Shown here piece after piece: positions 8,690 through 17,859 of a DNA stretch of 64,000 nt (position 1 is its first letter; each line of letters begins with the position of its first letter). The notes beneath the pieces were generated by a model. That model saw only the letters and a list, made by a program, of their open reading frames with translations, searched no databases and had not been told where the DNA came from. Location: contig NZ_FNBB01000004.1 in NCBI RefSeq assembly GCF_900102105.1, forward strand, positions 248,001-312,000, given 5' to 3'. A program made the position numbers and the translations under genes. Source of the stretch: Agrobacterium pusense (GTDB lineage: Bacteria > Pseudomonadota > Alphaproteobacteria > Rhizobiales > Rhizobiaceae).

Positions 8690-10256
8690 GATTGGCTCCC
8701 ATTTCTCCAACAACTTTCACATGAATGCGGGTGGCGTTGCCGGGCAGGTAAGCCAGCGGCATATCCTCGCGCTCGATTACTTCGAGCGTCGCGGCAATCG
8801 CGCCGGCGGCAACCGCCTTTTCGCGGGCCTCCGCTTCTGCCTCCGCCAGTGCGCTCTCGCGCGTGCGTCCATCGACGAGTGAGAAGACCCGGTCGGTCTC
8901 ACCGCTGATCTGCGCAATGGCCGCGCCAACGGCATTGGCCACCGCGAAATTCTCAGGCCGGATAACCTCAAGATCACCGATGCGATCCGGCATCAGGATG
9001 GAACCGCCGCCAACGGCGATAACCGGCACCGGTGACGACGAAATGCGGCTGCGCTCCACGCAGGCTTCAAGCATGTCGTTGATCTTGTTGACGGCCGCAT
9101 CCACGAGCTTTTTGTCGAGGCTGGAAACCAGCTTTCTCTCGCCAACATCCGCCTTGCCGGAGGCAACCGCGATATCGGTCGCCGTCAGGGTCGAGCCACC
9201 GAAGCAGAGCGCCTCGCGGCGGACGCGGTAACCAACGGATTTCGGCCCGACAGTCAGGCCATGGTCGCCATTGACCACAAGCGAACCGCCGCCGAGACCG
9301 ATGGAGAAAACGTCAGGCATGCGGAAATTGGTGCGCACGCCGCCAATATCCACCGTGGTCGAGGCCTGACGCGGGAAACCGTGTGAAAGCGAGCCGACGT
9401 CCGACGTGGTGCCGCCGACATCCACGACCACGGCATCCTTGAGACCGGTGAGGAAGGCCGCACCACGCATGGAGTTCGTCGGACCGGAGGCGAAGGTGAG
9501 CACGGGGAAACCGCGCACTACATCAGCCGCCATCAGCGTACCGTCGTTCTGTGTGATATAGAACGGGCAGGTGATGCCCGCAGCCTTCAGCGCGTCGCCG
9601 AAAGCCGCAACCGTGCGGTCGGCAAGCGACAGCAGGCTGGCATTCATGATTGCCGCACTTTCGCGTGCAAGCAGGCCATGGCGGCCGATATCCTTGGACA
9701 TCACCACCGGCAGACCGGGGCAGCGTTCCTGCAGGATTTCTTTCGCCCGAAGTTCCATAGCATCATTGATGCCGCTGAAAACGCAGGTGACGGCAGCGGC
9801 CTTCAGGCCCTTGGCGCGAATATCGGCGGCGATGCGAACGATCTCGTCCTCATCGAGCGGCGAAATTTCGCGACCGTCGAATTCATAACCGCCGCGCACC
9901 TGATAACCGTGGTTGCCAACGATTTCCTTGAGATCATCCGGCCAGTCGACCATGGGCGGCAGGCCGGCGCCGGAAGGCAGGCCGAGCCGGATGGCTGCAA
10001 TCTCGTCCATATGCCGGCGCTCGATCACCGCATTGGTGAAATGTGTGGTGCCGATCATCACGGCACCGATGCGCGCCCTGTCTATGCCCGATGCCTCGAT
10101 GACCTTTTCCAGGGCTTCGATGACGCCTGACGTCACATCCTCTGTCGTGGAGGCCTTCACCCCCGCCAGAACGGTCTTATCCTGCAACACAACGGCATCG
10201 GTATTCGTGCCGCCGACGTCAATTCCAACGCGATACACGTCAGGCTCCTCTTTCAT
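8682..10256 (-). CDS. Hydantoinase/oxoprolinase A-like protein (second copy)
   Basis: 524 residues, HyuA family, with the three actin-fold nucleotide motifs: VGIDVGGTNTDA near the N-terminus, VVVDVGGTTSDVGS in the middle and VIAVGGGSILMPD near the C-terminus. The ATG at 10256 shares its A with the TGA of the upstream ATPase gene (TGATG), giving tight coupling. It is paired with the DUF917 gene at 7556-8689. Enzymes of the family use ATP to open cyclic imides or lactams; no HyuB subunit is present, so the partner is presumably DUF917. It is paralogous to the 3188-4726 protein. Confidence 0.85.
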   Translation of the reverse strand: MKEEPDVYRVGIDVGGTNTDAVVLQDKTVLAGVKASTTEDVTSGVIEALEKVIEASGIDRARIGAVMIGTTHFTNAVIERRHMDEIAAIRLGLPSGAGLPPMVDWPDDLKEIVGNHGYQVRGGYEFDGREISPLDEDEIVRIAADIRAKGLKAAAVTCVFSGINDAMELRAKEILQERCPGLPVVMSKDIGRHGLLARESAAIMNASLLSLADRTVAAFGDALKAAGITCPFYITQNDGTLMAADVVRGFPVLTFASGPTNSMRGAAFLTGLKDAVVVDVGGTTSDVGSLSHGFPRQASTTVDIGGVRTNFRMPDVFSIGLGGGSLVVNGDHGLTVGPKSVGYRVRREALCFGGSTLTATDIAVASGKADVGERKLVSSLDKKLVDAAVNKINDMLEACVERSRISSSPVPVIAVGGGSILMPDRIGDLEVIRPENFAVANAVGAAIAQISGETDRVFSLVDGRTRESALAEAEAEAREKAVAAGAIAATLEVIEREDMPLAYLPGNATRIHVKVVGEMGANHG

Positions 10257-11902
10257 CAATCGGTCGATTTAACGAGGAAGCGCATGCGCTCCTCCTCGGT
10301 CACCGTGGGTTTGAGACGTTCTTCCTCGTCGGTGACGACGGGGATAGCCGCGATCAGGGCGCGGGTGTAGGGATGGGCCGGTTCGGCGAAGACCGCCGAC
10401 GTCACGCCCTCTTCGACAATCTCGCCCCGCAGCATGATGGCGATGCGCGAACAGAAATTCCGCATCAGCGACAGGTCGTGCGAGATCATCAGATAGGTCA
10501 GGCCAAGCTCCTCACGCAGCTGCAGCAGAAGGTCGATAACCGTCTTCTGCACGGACACATCGAGTGCGGCCGTTGGCTCATCGAGGATGAGAATTTTCGG
10601 CTCAGCCGCCAACGCCCGGGCAATCGCCACACGCTGCTTCTGGCCGCCGGACAGCTCATGCGGATATTTGCCAAGATAGGATTGCGGCAGCCGCACCAGC
10701 CCCATCAGTTCCTGCATGCGGTTCTCACGCGCCTGCCCATCCATGCCGATGGATTTCAGCGGCAAGGCAAGCGTCTGTTTCACCGTGCGCTTCGGATTAA
10801 GCGAGGTGCCCGGGTTTTGATAGACGATCTGCGTCAATCGCTTGCCGCGCGCAGGCGCGGGAGCGTCAATGACAAGATTGCCGGAGGTCGGGCGCGAAAG
10901 GCCCATGATCATACGGGCGACGGAAGTTTTGCCGGAGCCGGATTCACCCGCCAGGCCGAATACCTCGCCTTCCTTGAGCGTCAGATTCACATCCCGCACG
11001 GCGTGATAACCGTTGCGCCGACCATAAATCTTGTTCAGCCCTTCGATGGTGACGATGGGCGAACGCGTGCTCTGCGCCAGATCGGTCACGCGCGGGCCAT
11101 AAAGCGGAGGCACGGCATCCAGAAGCGAGCGCGTGTAATCCTCGGCGGGGCTATGGAGGATTTGCGCGCAGGGTCCGGTCTCGACGATATCGCCGTGATG
11201 CATAACCACGACCCGATCCGCCACCTTGCGCACGACGCCGAGATTGTGGGTGATCATCAAGAGCGCCATGTTTTCTTCGGCGACCAGCTGGTTGATGAGA
11301 TTGAGGATTTCATCCTGCGTCGTCACATCAAGTGCCGTGCCCGGCTCGTCCGCGATCAGGAGCTTCGGCTGATGCAGCAGGGCAAGCCCGATCAACACGC
11401 GCTGGCGCATACCGCCCGAAAGTTCGGACGGATAGGCGTTCATCACCCGCTCGGTGTCGGCAAGCTGCACCCGGCGCAAAACGGCTCCGATGCGGTTGCG
11501 ACGCTCGGACTTGGACGAGTTGATTCCATCGCGCTTATCGGCAAAACGCATGACATCATCGAGATGCGTGCCGATCTTGAAGACCGGGTTGAAGGAGGAG
11601 AGCGGGTCCTGCATGATCAGCGAAAACGCGGTCCCCTTCAGGGCCTCACGCTCCCTGCGTGGCATGGACAGCACATCCCGGCCATCGATGATGATGGCAC
11701 CTGATGTGATCGCGGCGTTTTTCGGCAGGGTACCGATGATTGCCTTCGCCGTGACGGATTTGCCCGACCCGGTTTCGCCGATCAACGCCACGCGTTCGCC
11801 GGCGGCAACCGTGAAGGCGACATCGCGCAGCACCTGCCGGGTGCGGCCGTAATTGGTGAAGGTGACGTTGAGGTTTTCGACCTTGAGAAGCGGTTCAGTC
11901 AT
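10256..11902 (-). CDS. ABC transporter ATPase, fused DppD-DppF type
   Basis: 548 residues carrying two complete ABC ATPase domains in one chain. Domain 1 has Walker A GETGSGKS (about 40), signature LSGGMRQRV (about 160) and Walker B LLIADEP. Domain 2 has GESGSGKT (about 315), LSGGQKQRV and ILILDEPTAALD. Oligopeptide-type C-terminal extensions follow each half (PLYGPR; HPYTRALIAAIP). It energises the two permeases encoded immediately upstream (4-base gap) and so completes a DppABCDF-like importer with the binding protein at 5917-7512. Confidence 0.93.
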   Translation of the reverse strand: MTEPLLKVENLNVTFTNYGRTRQVLRDVAFTVAAGERVALIGETGSGKSVTAKAIIGTLPKNAAITSGAIIIDGRDVLSMPRREREALKGTAFSLIMQDPLSSFNPVFKIGTHLDDVMRFADKRDGINSSKSERRNRIGAVLRRVQLADTERVMNAYPSELSGGMRQRVLIGLALLHQPKLLIADEPGTALDVTTQDEILNLINQLVAEENMALLMITHNLGVVRKVADRVVVMHHGDIVETGPCAQILHSPAEDYTRSLLDAVPPLYGPRVTDLAQSTRSPIVTIEGLNKIYGRRNGYHAVRDVNLTLKEGEVFGLAGESGSGKTSVARMIMGLSRPTSGNLVIDAPAPARGKRLTQIVYQNPGTSLNPKRTVKQTLALPLKSIGMDGQARENRMQELMGLVRLPQSYLGKYPHELSGGQKQRVAIARALAAEPKILILDEPTAALDVSVQKTVIDLLLQLREELGLTYLMISHDLSLMRNFCSRIAIMLRGEIVEEGVTSAVFAEPAHPYTRALIAAIPVVTDEEERLKPTVTEEERMRFLVKSTD

Positions 11903-11906
11903 GGCC

Positions 11907-12788
11907 TTAGCTTTCCACGTCGAACATGTCGCGCAGGCCGTCGCCCAGCAGATTGAAACCCAGCGTCACGTAAAGCACGGCCGCGCCGGGGCAGAGCACT
12001 TCCCACCAGAAATCCGGCATGAACTGGCGCCCGTCGGCGACCATCGATCCAAGGTCAGGAGTCGGCGGCTTGACGCCGAAGCCCAGGAAGCTCAGCGTCG
12101 CGCCAAACAGGATGACGAAGGCGGCATCGAGCGTCGTCTTGACCGATATGACCGAAACGCAATTGGGCAGGATTTCGCGGAAGAGGATGTGCAACGGGCC
12201 TGCGCCGGCAAGACGTGCCGCCTCGATATAGTCTTCCGAGGCGATAGACTTCGACACCGAATAGATCAGCCGCGCGTGCCAGGTCCACCACAGCAGCGTG
12301 ATCGCGATCATGGCGTTCGTCAGCGTCGGTTCCAGCAGGTTGGAGACCGCGAGCGCCATGACCAGCGGCGGCATGGCCAGCATCACATTCGTCAGGCCGC
12401 TGATGAGTTTTTCGGTCCAGCCGCCGAAATAACCGGCGATCAGGCCAAGCACCGTGCCTACCGGAACCGAAATACCGAGCACGCCGATGACGAGAAGCAG
12501 CGAGACACGCAGCCCGAAGATGGTTCGGGAAAAGATATCGCGTCCGGCCTTGTCGGTGCCGAACCAGTGTTCGAGATCCGGCGGCATGTGGCGGGCGCGG
12601 AAATCGACAACCGCGCCGATATGTTTTGGATAGGGCGTTAGCCATGGTGCGAAGACCGCCAGTATAAGCACCGACAGAAGGATCAGCGAGCCGATGACCG
12701 CCGCCGGATTGCGGCTGAAGCGATACCACATCATGTAACCGGCGCTTAAGCCCCGATCAGTGGGTTCGAGCATTTTCATATCGGCCAT
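11907..12788 (-). CDS. ABC transporter permease, DppC family
   Basis: 293-residue inner-membrane permease. It has a cytoplasmic N-terminus, a first helix at about residues 30-52, the periplasmic segment HWFGTDKAGRDIFSRTIFGLRVSL typical of DppC proteins, and the coupling EAA loop near DYIEAARLAGAGPLHILFREILPN. Its ATG overlaps the stop codon of the DppB-type gene upstream (ATGA). Heterodimer with that protein; energised by the fused ATPase downstream. Confidence 0.92.
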   Translation of the reverse strand: MADMKMLEPTDRGLSAGYMMWYRFSRNPAAVIGSLILLSVLILAVFAPWLTPYPKHIGAVVDFRARHMPPDLEHWFGTDKAGRDIFSRTIFGLRVSLLLVIGVLGISVPVGTVLGLIAGYFGGWTEKLISGLTNVMLAMPPLVMALAVSNLLEPTLTNAMIAITLLWWTWHARLIYSVSKSIASEDYIEAARLAGAGPLHILFREILPNCVSVISVKTTLDAAFVILFGATLSFLGFGVKPPTPDLGSMVADGRQFMPDFWWEVLCPGAAVLYVTLGFNLLGDGLRDMFDVES

Positions 12789-13816
12789 CAGCGAGCCTCC
12801 TTGCGGCGCAGGCGCGGGTCGATGATCGAGATCAGAACATCCACGATCAGGTTCGCAACGATGAAGAACAGACCGGCCACCAGCACCACGGCGGTCACGG
12901 CGTTGAGGTCTTTCTGCAGGATGGCGTTGAGCCCGTAGGAAGCAAAACCACCCCAGGCGAAGACCATCTCGATCACGAAGGCATTGCCGATCAGCGACGC
13001 GAATTCGAGCCCCATGATCGTCAGCGGCGCGATGGAAGAGAGCTTCAGCAGGTAACGGAAGATGATGACCCGCTCCGGCACGCCGAAGCTTTGCAGGGTC
13101 AGCACATGGTCCTTGCGCTGGTTCTCGATCATAGAGGAGCGCGTGATGCGGGTGATCTGGCCGATGCCGGCCATGGAAAGCGCAAAAGCCGGAAGCGCGA
13201 GATGCTTCAACGCATCGAGCACGACGTCGAAACGTCCGGCCAGCATGCCGTCGACAAGGATGAAACCGGTGGGGCCGCCCTGCCAGCCAAGCGAATGATC
13301 GAGCCTGCCGATGATCGGCCAGCCGGAGAAAAAGCGTGCTGCCAGCAATTGCAGCGTGATGGCGAAGAGAAAGCTTGGGATCGTGACCCCGGTAAGCGAC
13401 AGGATGCGACCGATATGATCCAGCGGCCGGTCGCGATAATGCGCCGTGATGACGCCGAGCGGGATGGCGACGAGGAACATGAAGATGACCGAGACCAGCA
13501 CCAGCTCGACGGTCGCAGGAACAGTCTGCGCCAGATCGGTTGTAACGGGGCGCTGCGAAACCAGCGAGAAGCCCAGATCACCATGCAATGCATTGCCGAT
13601 ATAATCGAGATATTGAACGGCGAGCGGCTTGTCGAGGCCCATCTGCCCGCGCAACGCATCCACCTGGTCCTGCGTTGCAGCCGGCCCCAGCGCCATGCGG
13701 GCGGGATCTCCCGGCACCACGCGGGCCAGCACGAAAATCATGATGGACAGGGCGATCATGACCAGCACGAAGGTGCCGAGCCTGTTCAAAATCGCGACCA
13801 GCGGATGTTGCTGCAT
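12788..13816 (-). CDS. ABC transporter permease, DppB family (first gene of the operon)
   Basis: 342 residues starting MQQHPLVAILNRLGTFVLVM. An open frame extends another 175 codons upstream, but that stretch has no permease character and would run into the divergent LuxR-type gene, so the ATG at 13816 is preferred. The family segment VVPGDPARMALG follows the first helix; the EAA-type coupling loop lies near DHVLTLQSFGVPERVI. It heads the 11.6-kb minus-strand operon ending with the isoaspartyl-peptidase gene at 2199. Confidence 0.9.
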   Translation of the reverse strand: MQQHPLVAILNRLGTFVLVMIALSIMIFVLARVVPGDPARMALGPAATQDQVDALRGQMGLDKPLAVQYLDYIGNALHGDLGFSLVSQRPVTTDLAQTVPATVELVLVSVIFMFLVAIPLGVITAHYRDRPLDHIGRILSLTGVTIPSFLFAITLQLLAARFFSGWPIIGRLDHSLGWQGGPTGFILVDGMLAGRFDVVLDALKHLALPAFALSMAGIGQITRITRSSMIENQRKDHVLTLQSFGVPERVIIFRYLLKLSSIAPLTIMGLEFASLIGNAFVIEMVFAWGGFASYGLNAILQKDLNAVTAVVLVAGLFFIVANLIVDVLISIIDPRLRRKEAR

Positions 13817-13829
13817 CGGTGGAACGTTC

Positions 13830-13856
13830 CTTGTGCATCGGTTGCCTGAGCACAAG
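13830..13856. promoter_or_regulatory. Inverted repeat between permease operon and LuxR-type gene
   Basis: CTTGTGC at 13830-13836 and GCACAAG at 13850-13856 form a perfect 7-bp inverted repeat with 20 bp between arm centres. It lies in the 93-base divergent space, immediately upstream of the dppB-like start. The position suits a regulator that controls the operon and possibly its own gene; the LuxR-type protein is the natural candidate. No experimental consensus is available to test it against. Confidence 0.4.
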
Positions 13857-13909
13857 TTTTCACCACATGGCCATTCGAACAATCGCTGAAAGGTATAGTT
13901 TTTTAAAGA

Positions 13910-16303
13910 ATGAGTATAGGTTTTTTGAGATTGATATCCTATCCCTTTACCATGACGCTTCTGCCCCGGACCCACCTCTGCAATCGCATTGCCAGCGAAA
14001 CCGCGGGCGTGGTGTTTCTGCGCGCACCGGCGGGTGCGGGAAAAAGCGTATTGCTGGAGACGCTGGCAAAGGAGCTCGGAGCTCAGATATGCCGCACGCA
14101 CCAGCCGCAAAGCGATGACGCGGTCAATGGCAACCTGCTGTGGGACATTCCAGTTTTTGCAAGGGCGGTACGCATGCCAGCCCCCATTCTGGAGTCGGTG
14201 CGTTTCGTCGTCATCGCCTGCCGGCCAGACCAGAGGATCAGCGGCATGGCGCGTCACATCCTGCATCACGGTTCGCTCACCATAGGACCGGAAGAACTTG
14301 CCTTGCGGCCAGATGAGGTGGACGACCTTCCACCCGGGCAACGACGGCTGGCACTCGAGGATTACGCGGGATGGCCGGCCTTTCTTTCGCTGGCGCGCCT
14401 GCCGGATGACACGTTATGCGCCGACTATCTGCGCGAAAGCTATCTGCCCCATCTCACGCCCGCCCAGACCGTCGAACTTTCCTTTTGGCTCGAAAACCCT
14501 TCCGCCGCCCCAGATGCTGACTGGGCCATGCTTCTGCCGCCCTTTTTGACGGGAAAACCCGACAATCACCACACACTGATACGGCTCCTAACGGCCGCGG
14601 CAAGAGAACGCCTCGCCACCTTGCAGGCCGGCAGCGCCGTGGTGGAGGTCGCCTCGGCCTTCGAAAAGGCAGGGCATTCGCTCGCAGCCATGGCGATGCT
14701 GCTCGATCGCGGTTACGAGACCCATGCCGCGCAAATCCTCGAACGCGCCCATGGGCGGGAACTCATCTACCGAAGCAGCGTCGACAGGTTTCGCGAGATC
14801 ATCATGCGATTTTCGCAGGATATGATCACCTCCAATGAAACCGTCCTTTTCGCGGTTACCCGCGCCTTGCTGAAACAGGGCGAATTGCAGCGCGTGCGCC
14901 ATCTGCTCGGCAAAAGCCTCGGCTCGGATTACCTTGACCCGCTGAAGGTGCTAGCCCGCGGCTCGCGGTTTTCCTTCGCCGCCCGTACCTTCCGGCTGAA
15001 CCTGATGATCGCCGAGGACCTGACGCCCAATGACGCGGTGATAACGCGGCTTGGCGAGTTCATGGCGGATTACCCCATGGACGATCACGGGAAATGGGCG
15101 GCCTATTACAATGCGCTGCTTGAATTCGAAATCCGCCGTCGCAATTTCCGCGAGGCAGAGGCGGCCGCCGCCCGCGCGCTTATCTATCTGCGCAAGATGG
15201 GCGGACAGCCTCTGCTCGAATTCTTCATCCATCTGCACCAGATCGTGCTGCGGCTGATGAGCGGCGATGTGCTTCTGGCGCGCCGGGCGGCGCAGGAAGC
15301 GCGCGCACGGCTGGAACAGGTGCCGCATGATGCCGTGCAGGAGTTCCGGATGCTGCGACTGGCGGAAGCCTGCCTTGCCTATGAGGCCGGAAAACCGCGC
15401 GACCTGCTGCATTTCGTCGAACATGACTTCGATCATTTTGCCGCCGCCGAAATCTGGCCGAGTCTGATGCAGTTTGCACTGCATTACGCCTCGCAGGTGC
15501 TGATCGACCATTTTCCGATGACCGTTCGCCCGGGTTTTCTGGACGGACTCTGGATTCATCTGTCGGAGGGGTTGCAGTTTCATGCGATGATGGAGATCAG
15601 AACGGCCATCGGCTATCAGAACGCCAACCGTTGGGCAGATGCCGCAGCGACGCTTTCAGCAGTTCGCATGCCCATGGGCCGTAACTGGGTGGAGAGCGCC
15701 CACGAAGACCTCTCCCGCCTGACACGTCGTGATGAAATCGCCTATGTCATGGCCTGGCTGCGCGATGCGGTGCATCTGTTCACACCCCGCGCCTATCTCT
15801 CCCGGCAAATCGATGCGATGATCGCCAATCCAAAGGTCACCAATCGCGAGAAGGTCGCATTGAGAATCTGGCAGAGCTATGCCGCGCACCAGCGCCGTGA
15901 CAACGCCGCCGCCCGCGCGCATATACTCACCGCGCTTGAATCGGCGACCCGCCTTGGCTGCAACGGTGTGCTGTCGGAAGAGCGCGTCTTCCTTTCGCCG
16001 CTTCTCAACAATCGCCGCATCCGCAGTTTCATCGAAACCTCATCCGATGTCCGCACCGCGCTGTCTATTTTCGCCGCCTCGGTGAACTCACCGCAGGCTC
16101 GGGCGCTGCATGGCGGCCTTTCTCAACGGGAAGCACAGATGCTGCAACTATTGGCCAGCGGCATGTCGAACAAGAAGATTGCTCAGACGCTCAACATCTC
16201 GGAAGTGACGGTGAAGTTTCACCTTGGCAACCTGTTCCGCAAGCTGGATTGCAAACGCCGCGCGGAGGCGATCCGCGCGGCGAAAGCACTGGGCTGGTTA
16301 TGA
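13910..16303 (+). CDS. MalT-like LuxR-family regulator with ATP-binding N-terminus
   Basis: 797 residues. The N-terminus has a P-loop (APAGAGKS, about residues 39-46) of the STAND/MalT type, followed by a long helical repeat-rich middle region and a C-terminal LuxR helix-turn-helix (about residues 735-797: LSQREAQMLQLLASGMSNKKIA...NISEVTVKFHLGNLFRKL). This is MalT-like architecture, slightly shorter than the usual 850-900 residues. Such proteins are ATP- and inducer-dependent activators. It is divergent from the HyuA/DUF917/peptide-transporter operon and probably activates it. The ATG at 13952 is an alternative start; neither has a clear ribosome-binding site. Confidence 0.82.
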   Translation: MSIGFLRLISYPFTMTLLPRTHLCNRIASETAGVVFLRAPAGAGKSVLLETLAKELGAQICRTHQPQSDDAVNGNLLWDIPVFARAVRMPAPILESVRFVVIACRPDQRISGMARHILHHGSLTIGPEELALRPDEVDDLPPGQRRLALEDYAGWPAFLSLARLPDDTLCADYLRESYLPHLTPAQTVELSFWLENPSAAPDADWAMLLPPFLTGKPDNHHTLIRLLTAAARERLATLQAGSAVVEVASAFEKAGHSLAAMAMLLDRGYETHAAQILERAHGRELIYRSSVDRFREIIMRFSQDMITSNETVLFAVTRALLKQGELQRVRHLLGKSLGSDYLDPLKVLARGSRFSFAARTFRLNLMIAEDLTPNDAVITRLGEFMADYPMDDHGKWAAYYNALLEFEIRRRNFREAEAAAARALIYLRKMGGQPLLEFFIHLHQIVLRLMSGDVLLARRAAQEARARLEQVPHDAVQEFRMLRLAEACLAYEAGKPRDLLHFVEHDFDHFAAAEIWPSLMQFALHYASQVLIDHFPMTVRPGFLDGLWIHLSEGLQFHAMMEIRTAIGYQNANRWADAAATLSAVRMPMGRNWVESAHEDLSRLTRRDEIAYVMAWLRDAVHLFTPRAYLSRQIDAMIANPKVTNREKVALRIWQSYAAHQRRDNAAARAHILTALESATRLGCNGVLSEERVFLSPLLNNRRIRSFIETSSDVRTALSIFAASVNSPQARALHGGLSQREAQMLQLLASGMSNKKIAQTLNISEVTVKFHLGNLFRKLDCKRRAEAIRAAKALGWL

Positions 16304-16306
16304 GGC

Positions 16307-17017
16307 TCAGCGGTTATTCTTCTTGCGCCATTCGGCAAAGGCCGTCTGGTGCTCTTCCTTGGTGCAGGGGTAAAGGCCGATGATCGTCTGGCCGGCCTTG
16401 ACCTGCTCTACCACGAAATCCTCATAGGCTGTCATTTCAACCGCTTCCGTCGCCACTTCATCGGCAATGCCGGCGGGGATGACGATGACGCAATCGGCGT
16501 CACCCACGATGATGTCGCCGGGAAACACCGGTGCATCGCCGCAGCCGATGGGGCCGTTGATCTCGATGGCCTCGTGTTTGGTCAGATTGGTGGGGCTCGA
16601 AGGGCGGGTGTGGTAGGCCGGAATGTCCAGTTCGGCAATGGTGGCCGCATCCCGGAAACCGCCATCGGAAACGATGCCCGCACCACCGCGAACCATCAGA
16701 CGCGTCACCAGAATATCGCCGGCCGAGGCGGCAGAGGCGTCCTTGCGGCTGTCCATGACAAGCACGTGGCCCGGCGGGCAGGTTTCGATGGCAACACGCT
16801 GCGGATGGGCGGGATTGCGGAATTCTACGAGCTGGTTGCGATCCTCGCGGGCCGGCATGTAGCGCAGGGTAAAGGCCGGGCCCACCATGTTCTTGCCCTT
16901 GTAGCCCAGCGGGCGAACGCCCTGAATGACCTGGTTTCGCAGGCCGCGCTTGTAAAGCGCTGTCGCTAGCGTGGCGACAGAAATCGTCATCAGTTTTTCG
17001 CGCGTTTCATTATTCAT
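16307..17017 (-). CDS. RraA-like family protein, probable hydroxy-oxoacid aldolase
   Basis: 236 residues of the RraA/HMG-aldolase fold. The conserved SDGGFRD element (acid/base and metal-binding region) and the C-terminal PGDIIVGDADCVIVIPAG segment are both visible. Members cleave 4-hydroxy-2-oxo acids to pyruvate and a second oxoacid, or merely bind RNase E. Placement as the last gene of an operon with uronate dehydrogenase and an IlvD-type dehydratase favours an aldolase acting on a keto-deoxy-aldarate (inference). The ATG at 17017 has GAGGAAA upstream; longer frames lack this. It is 34 bases after udh. Confidence 0.8.
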   Translation of the reverse strand: MNNETREKLMTISVATLATALYKRGLRNQVIQGVRPLGYKGKNMVGPAFTLRYMPAREDRNQLVEFRNPAHPQRVAIETCPPGHVLVMDSRKDASAASAGDILVTRLMVRGGAGIVSDGGFRDAATIAELDIPAYHTRPSSPTNLTKHEAIEINGPIGCGDAPVFPGDIIVGDADCVIVIPAGIADEVATEAVEMTAYEDFVVEQVKAGQTIIGLYPCTKEEHQTAFAEWRKKNNR

Positions 17018-17051
17018 GTCTGTTTCCTCGCAATGGCCGGATGGATGTGTT

Positions 17052-17849
17052 TCAAGTCCTGTGAATGGGCTCATCGATAAAAATGCCGCCCTGATATTTT
17101 GCGATCGCTGCCTCGGGGCCGGGGCGCGGGACATCGCGCTCGATTTCCGCCCGGTAACGCGCGGCATTGTCGCGCGGCTGCCAGCCGAGAAAATCGACAT
17201 GGGAATTATCCCACCAGCTGTCGTCATTGGCTGAAACGCCCCAGATAACCGGGCATCCGAGTTTTGGCACGCGGAAGGTCGCCTCTATCAGAGAGACGAA
17301 GTCACCGTAGCTGAGCCAGGTCGACAACATGCGCCAGTTCGTGGGTTTCTCGTCGCAGGAGCCGATACGCACGATAGCCGTCTCCTGTCCGAATTTGGAA
17401 TGGTAGAGGCTTGCCATGGCCTCGCCGAAAATCTTCGAAACCCCATAGAGGCCATCAGGCAGAAAAGGCGTCTCAGGGCTAAGTTGCTGCCCCTGCGGGT
17501 AATAACCGATCGTGTGGTTGCTGGACGCGAACAGGATGCGAGGTTTGCCGTGCGCCCTCGCCGCCTCGTAGAGATTGTAGACACCACGCAGATTGGCAGC
17601 CTCGATGGGATCAAACGCCCTTTCTACGGAAACTCCGCCGAGATGGACGATGCCGTCGCAATCCTTGACCAGATCGTAAACTGCCTGCTCGTCCTCCAGC
17701 GCGCAGCGGACGAACTCTTCATGAGGCGCTGGCGAACCGAGATCAACCACATCAGAAAGACGGATGGTGTCGGCAACATGGCCAAGCCGCCCGCGCAACA
17801 TGCTGCCCAGCTTGCCGCCGGCACCGGTGATGAGCAATCGCTTCAACAT
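17052..17849 (-). CDS. udh: Uronate dehydrogenase-like NAD-dependent dehydrogenase
   Basis: 265 residues, the same length as the characterised Agrobacterium uronate dehydrogenase, which oxidises D-galacturonate or D-glucuronate to the aldarolactone. I recognise the shared segments GIVHLGG, LYNLYEAARAHG, FASSNHTIGYYPQ, catalytic YGVSK, IVRIGSC and WWDNSH. The NAD-binding GAGGKLG motif is at residues 9-15. It is a homologue rather than an identical copy, so the substrate could differ. The SMP-30 lactonase at 28062-28982 could hydrolyse the lactone product, and the IlvD-type dehydratase (10 bases upstream) could act next. Confidence 0.85.
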   Translation of the reverse strand: MLKRLLITGAGGKLGSMLRGRLGHVADTIRLSDVVDLGSPAPHEEFVRCALEDEQAVYDLVKDCDGIVHLGGVSVERAFDPIEAANLRGVYNLYEAARAHGKPRILFASSNHTIGYYPQGQQLSPETPFLPDGLYGVSKIFGEAMASLYHSKFGQETAIVRIGSCDEKPTNWRMLSTWLSYGDFVSLIEATFRVPKLGCPVIWGVSANDDSWWDNSHVDFLGWQPRDNAARYRAEIERDVPRPGPEAAIAKYQGGIFIDEPIHRT

Positions 17850-17859
17850 GATGGGCCTC

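Noticed and set aside
10373-11704. Long open frame opposite the fused ATPase gene
   Set aside because: No recognisable domain and antisense composition; the minus strand has two intact ATPase domains.
13817-14341. 175-codon N-terminal extension of the DppB-type permease
   Set aside because: The extension overlaps the start of the well-supported LuxR-type gene on the other strand and has no permease features; the ATG at 13816 gives a normal family length.
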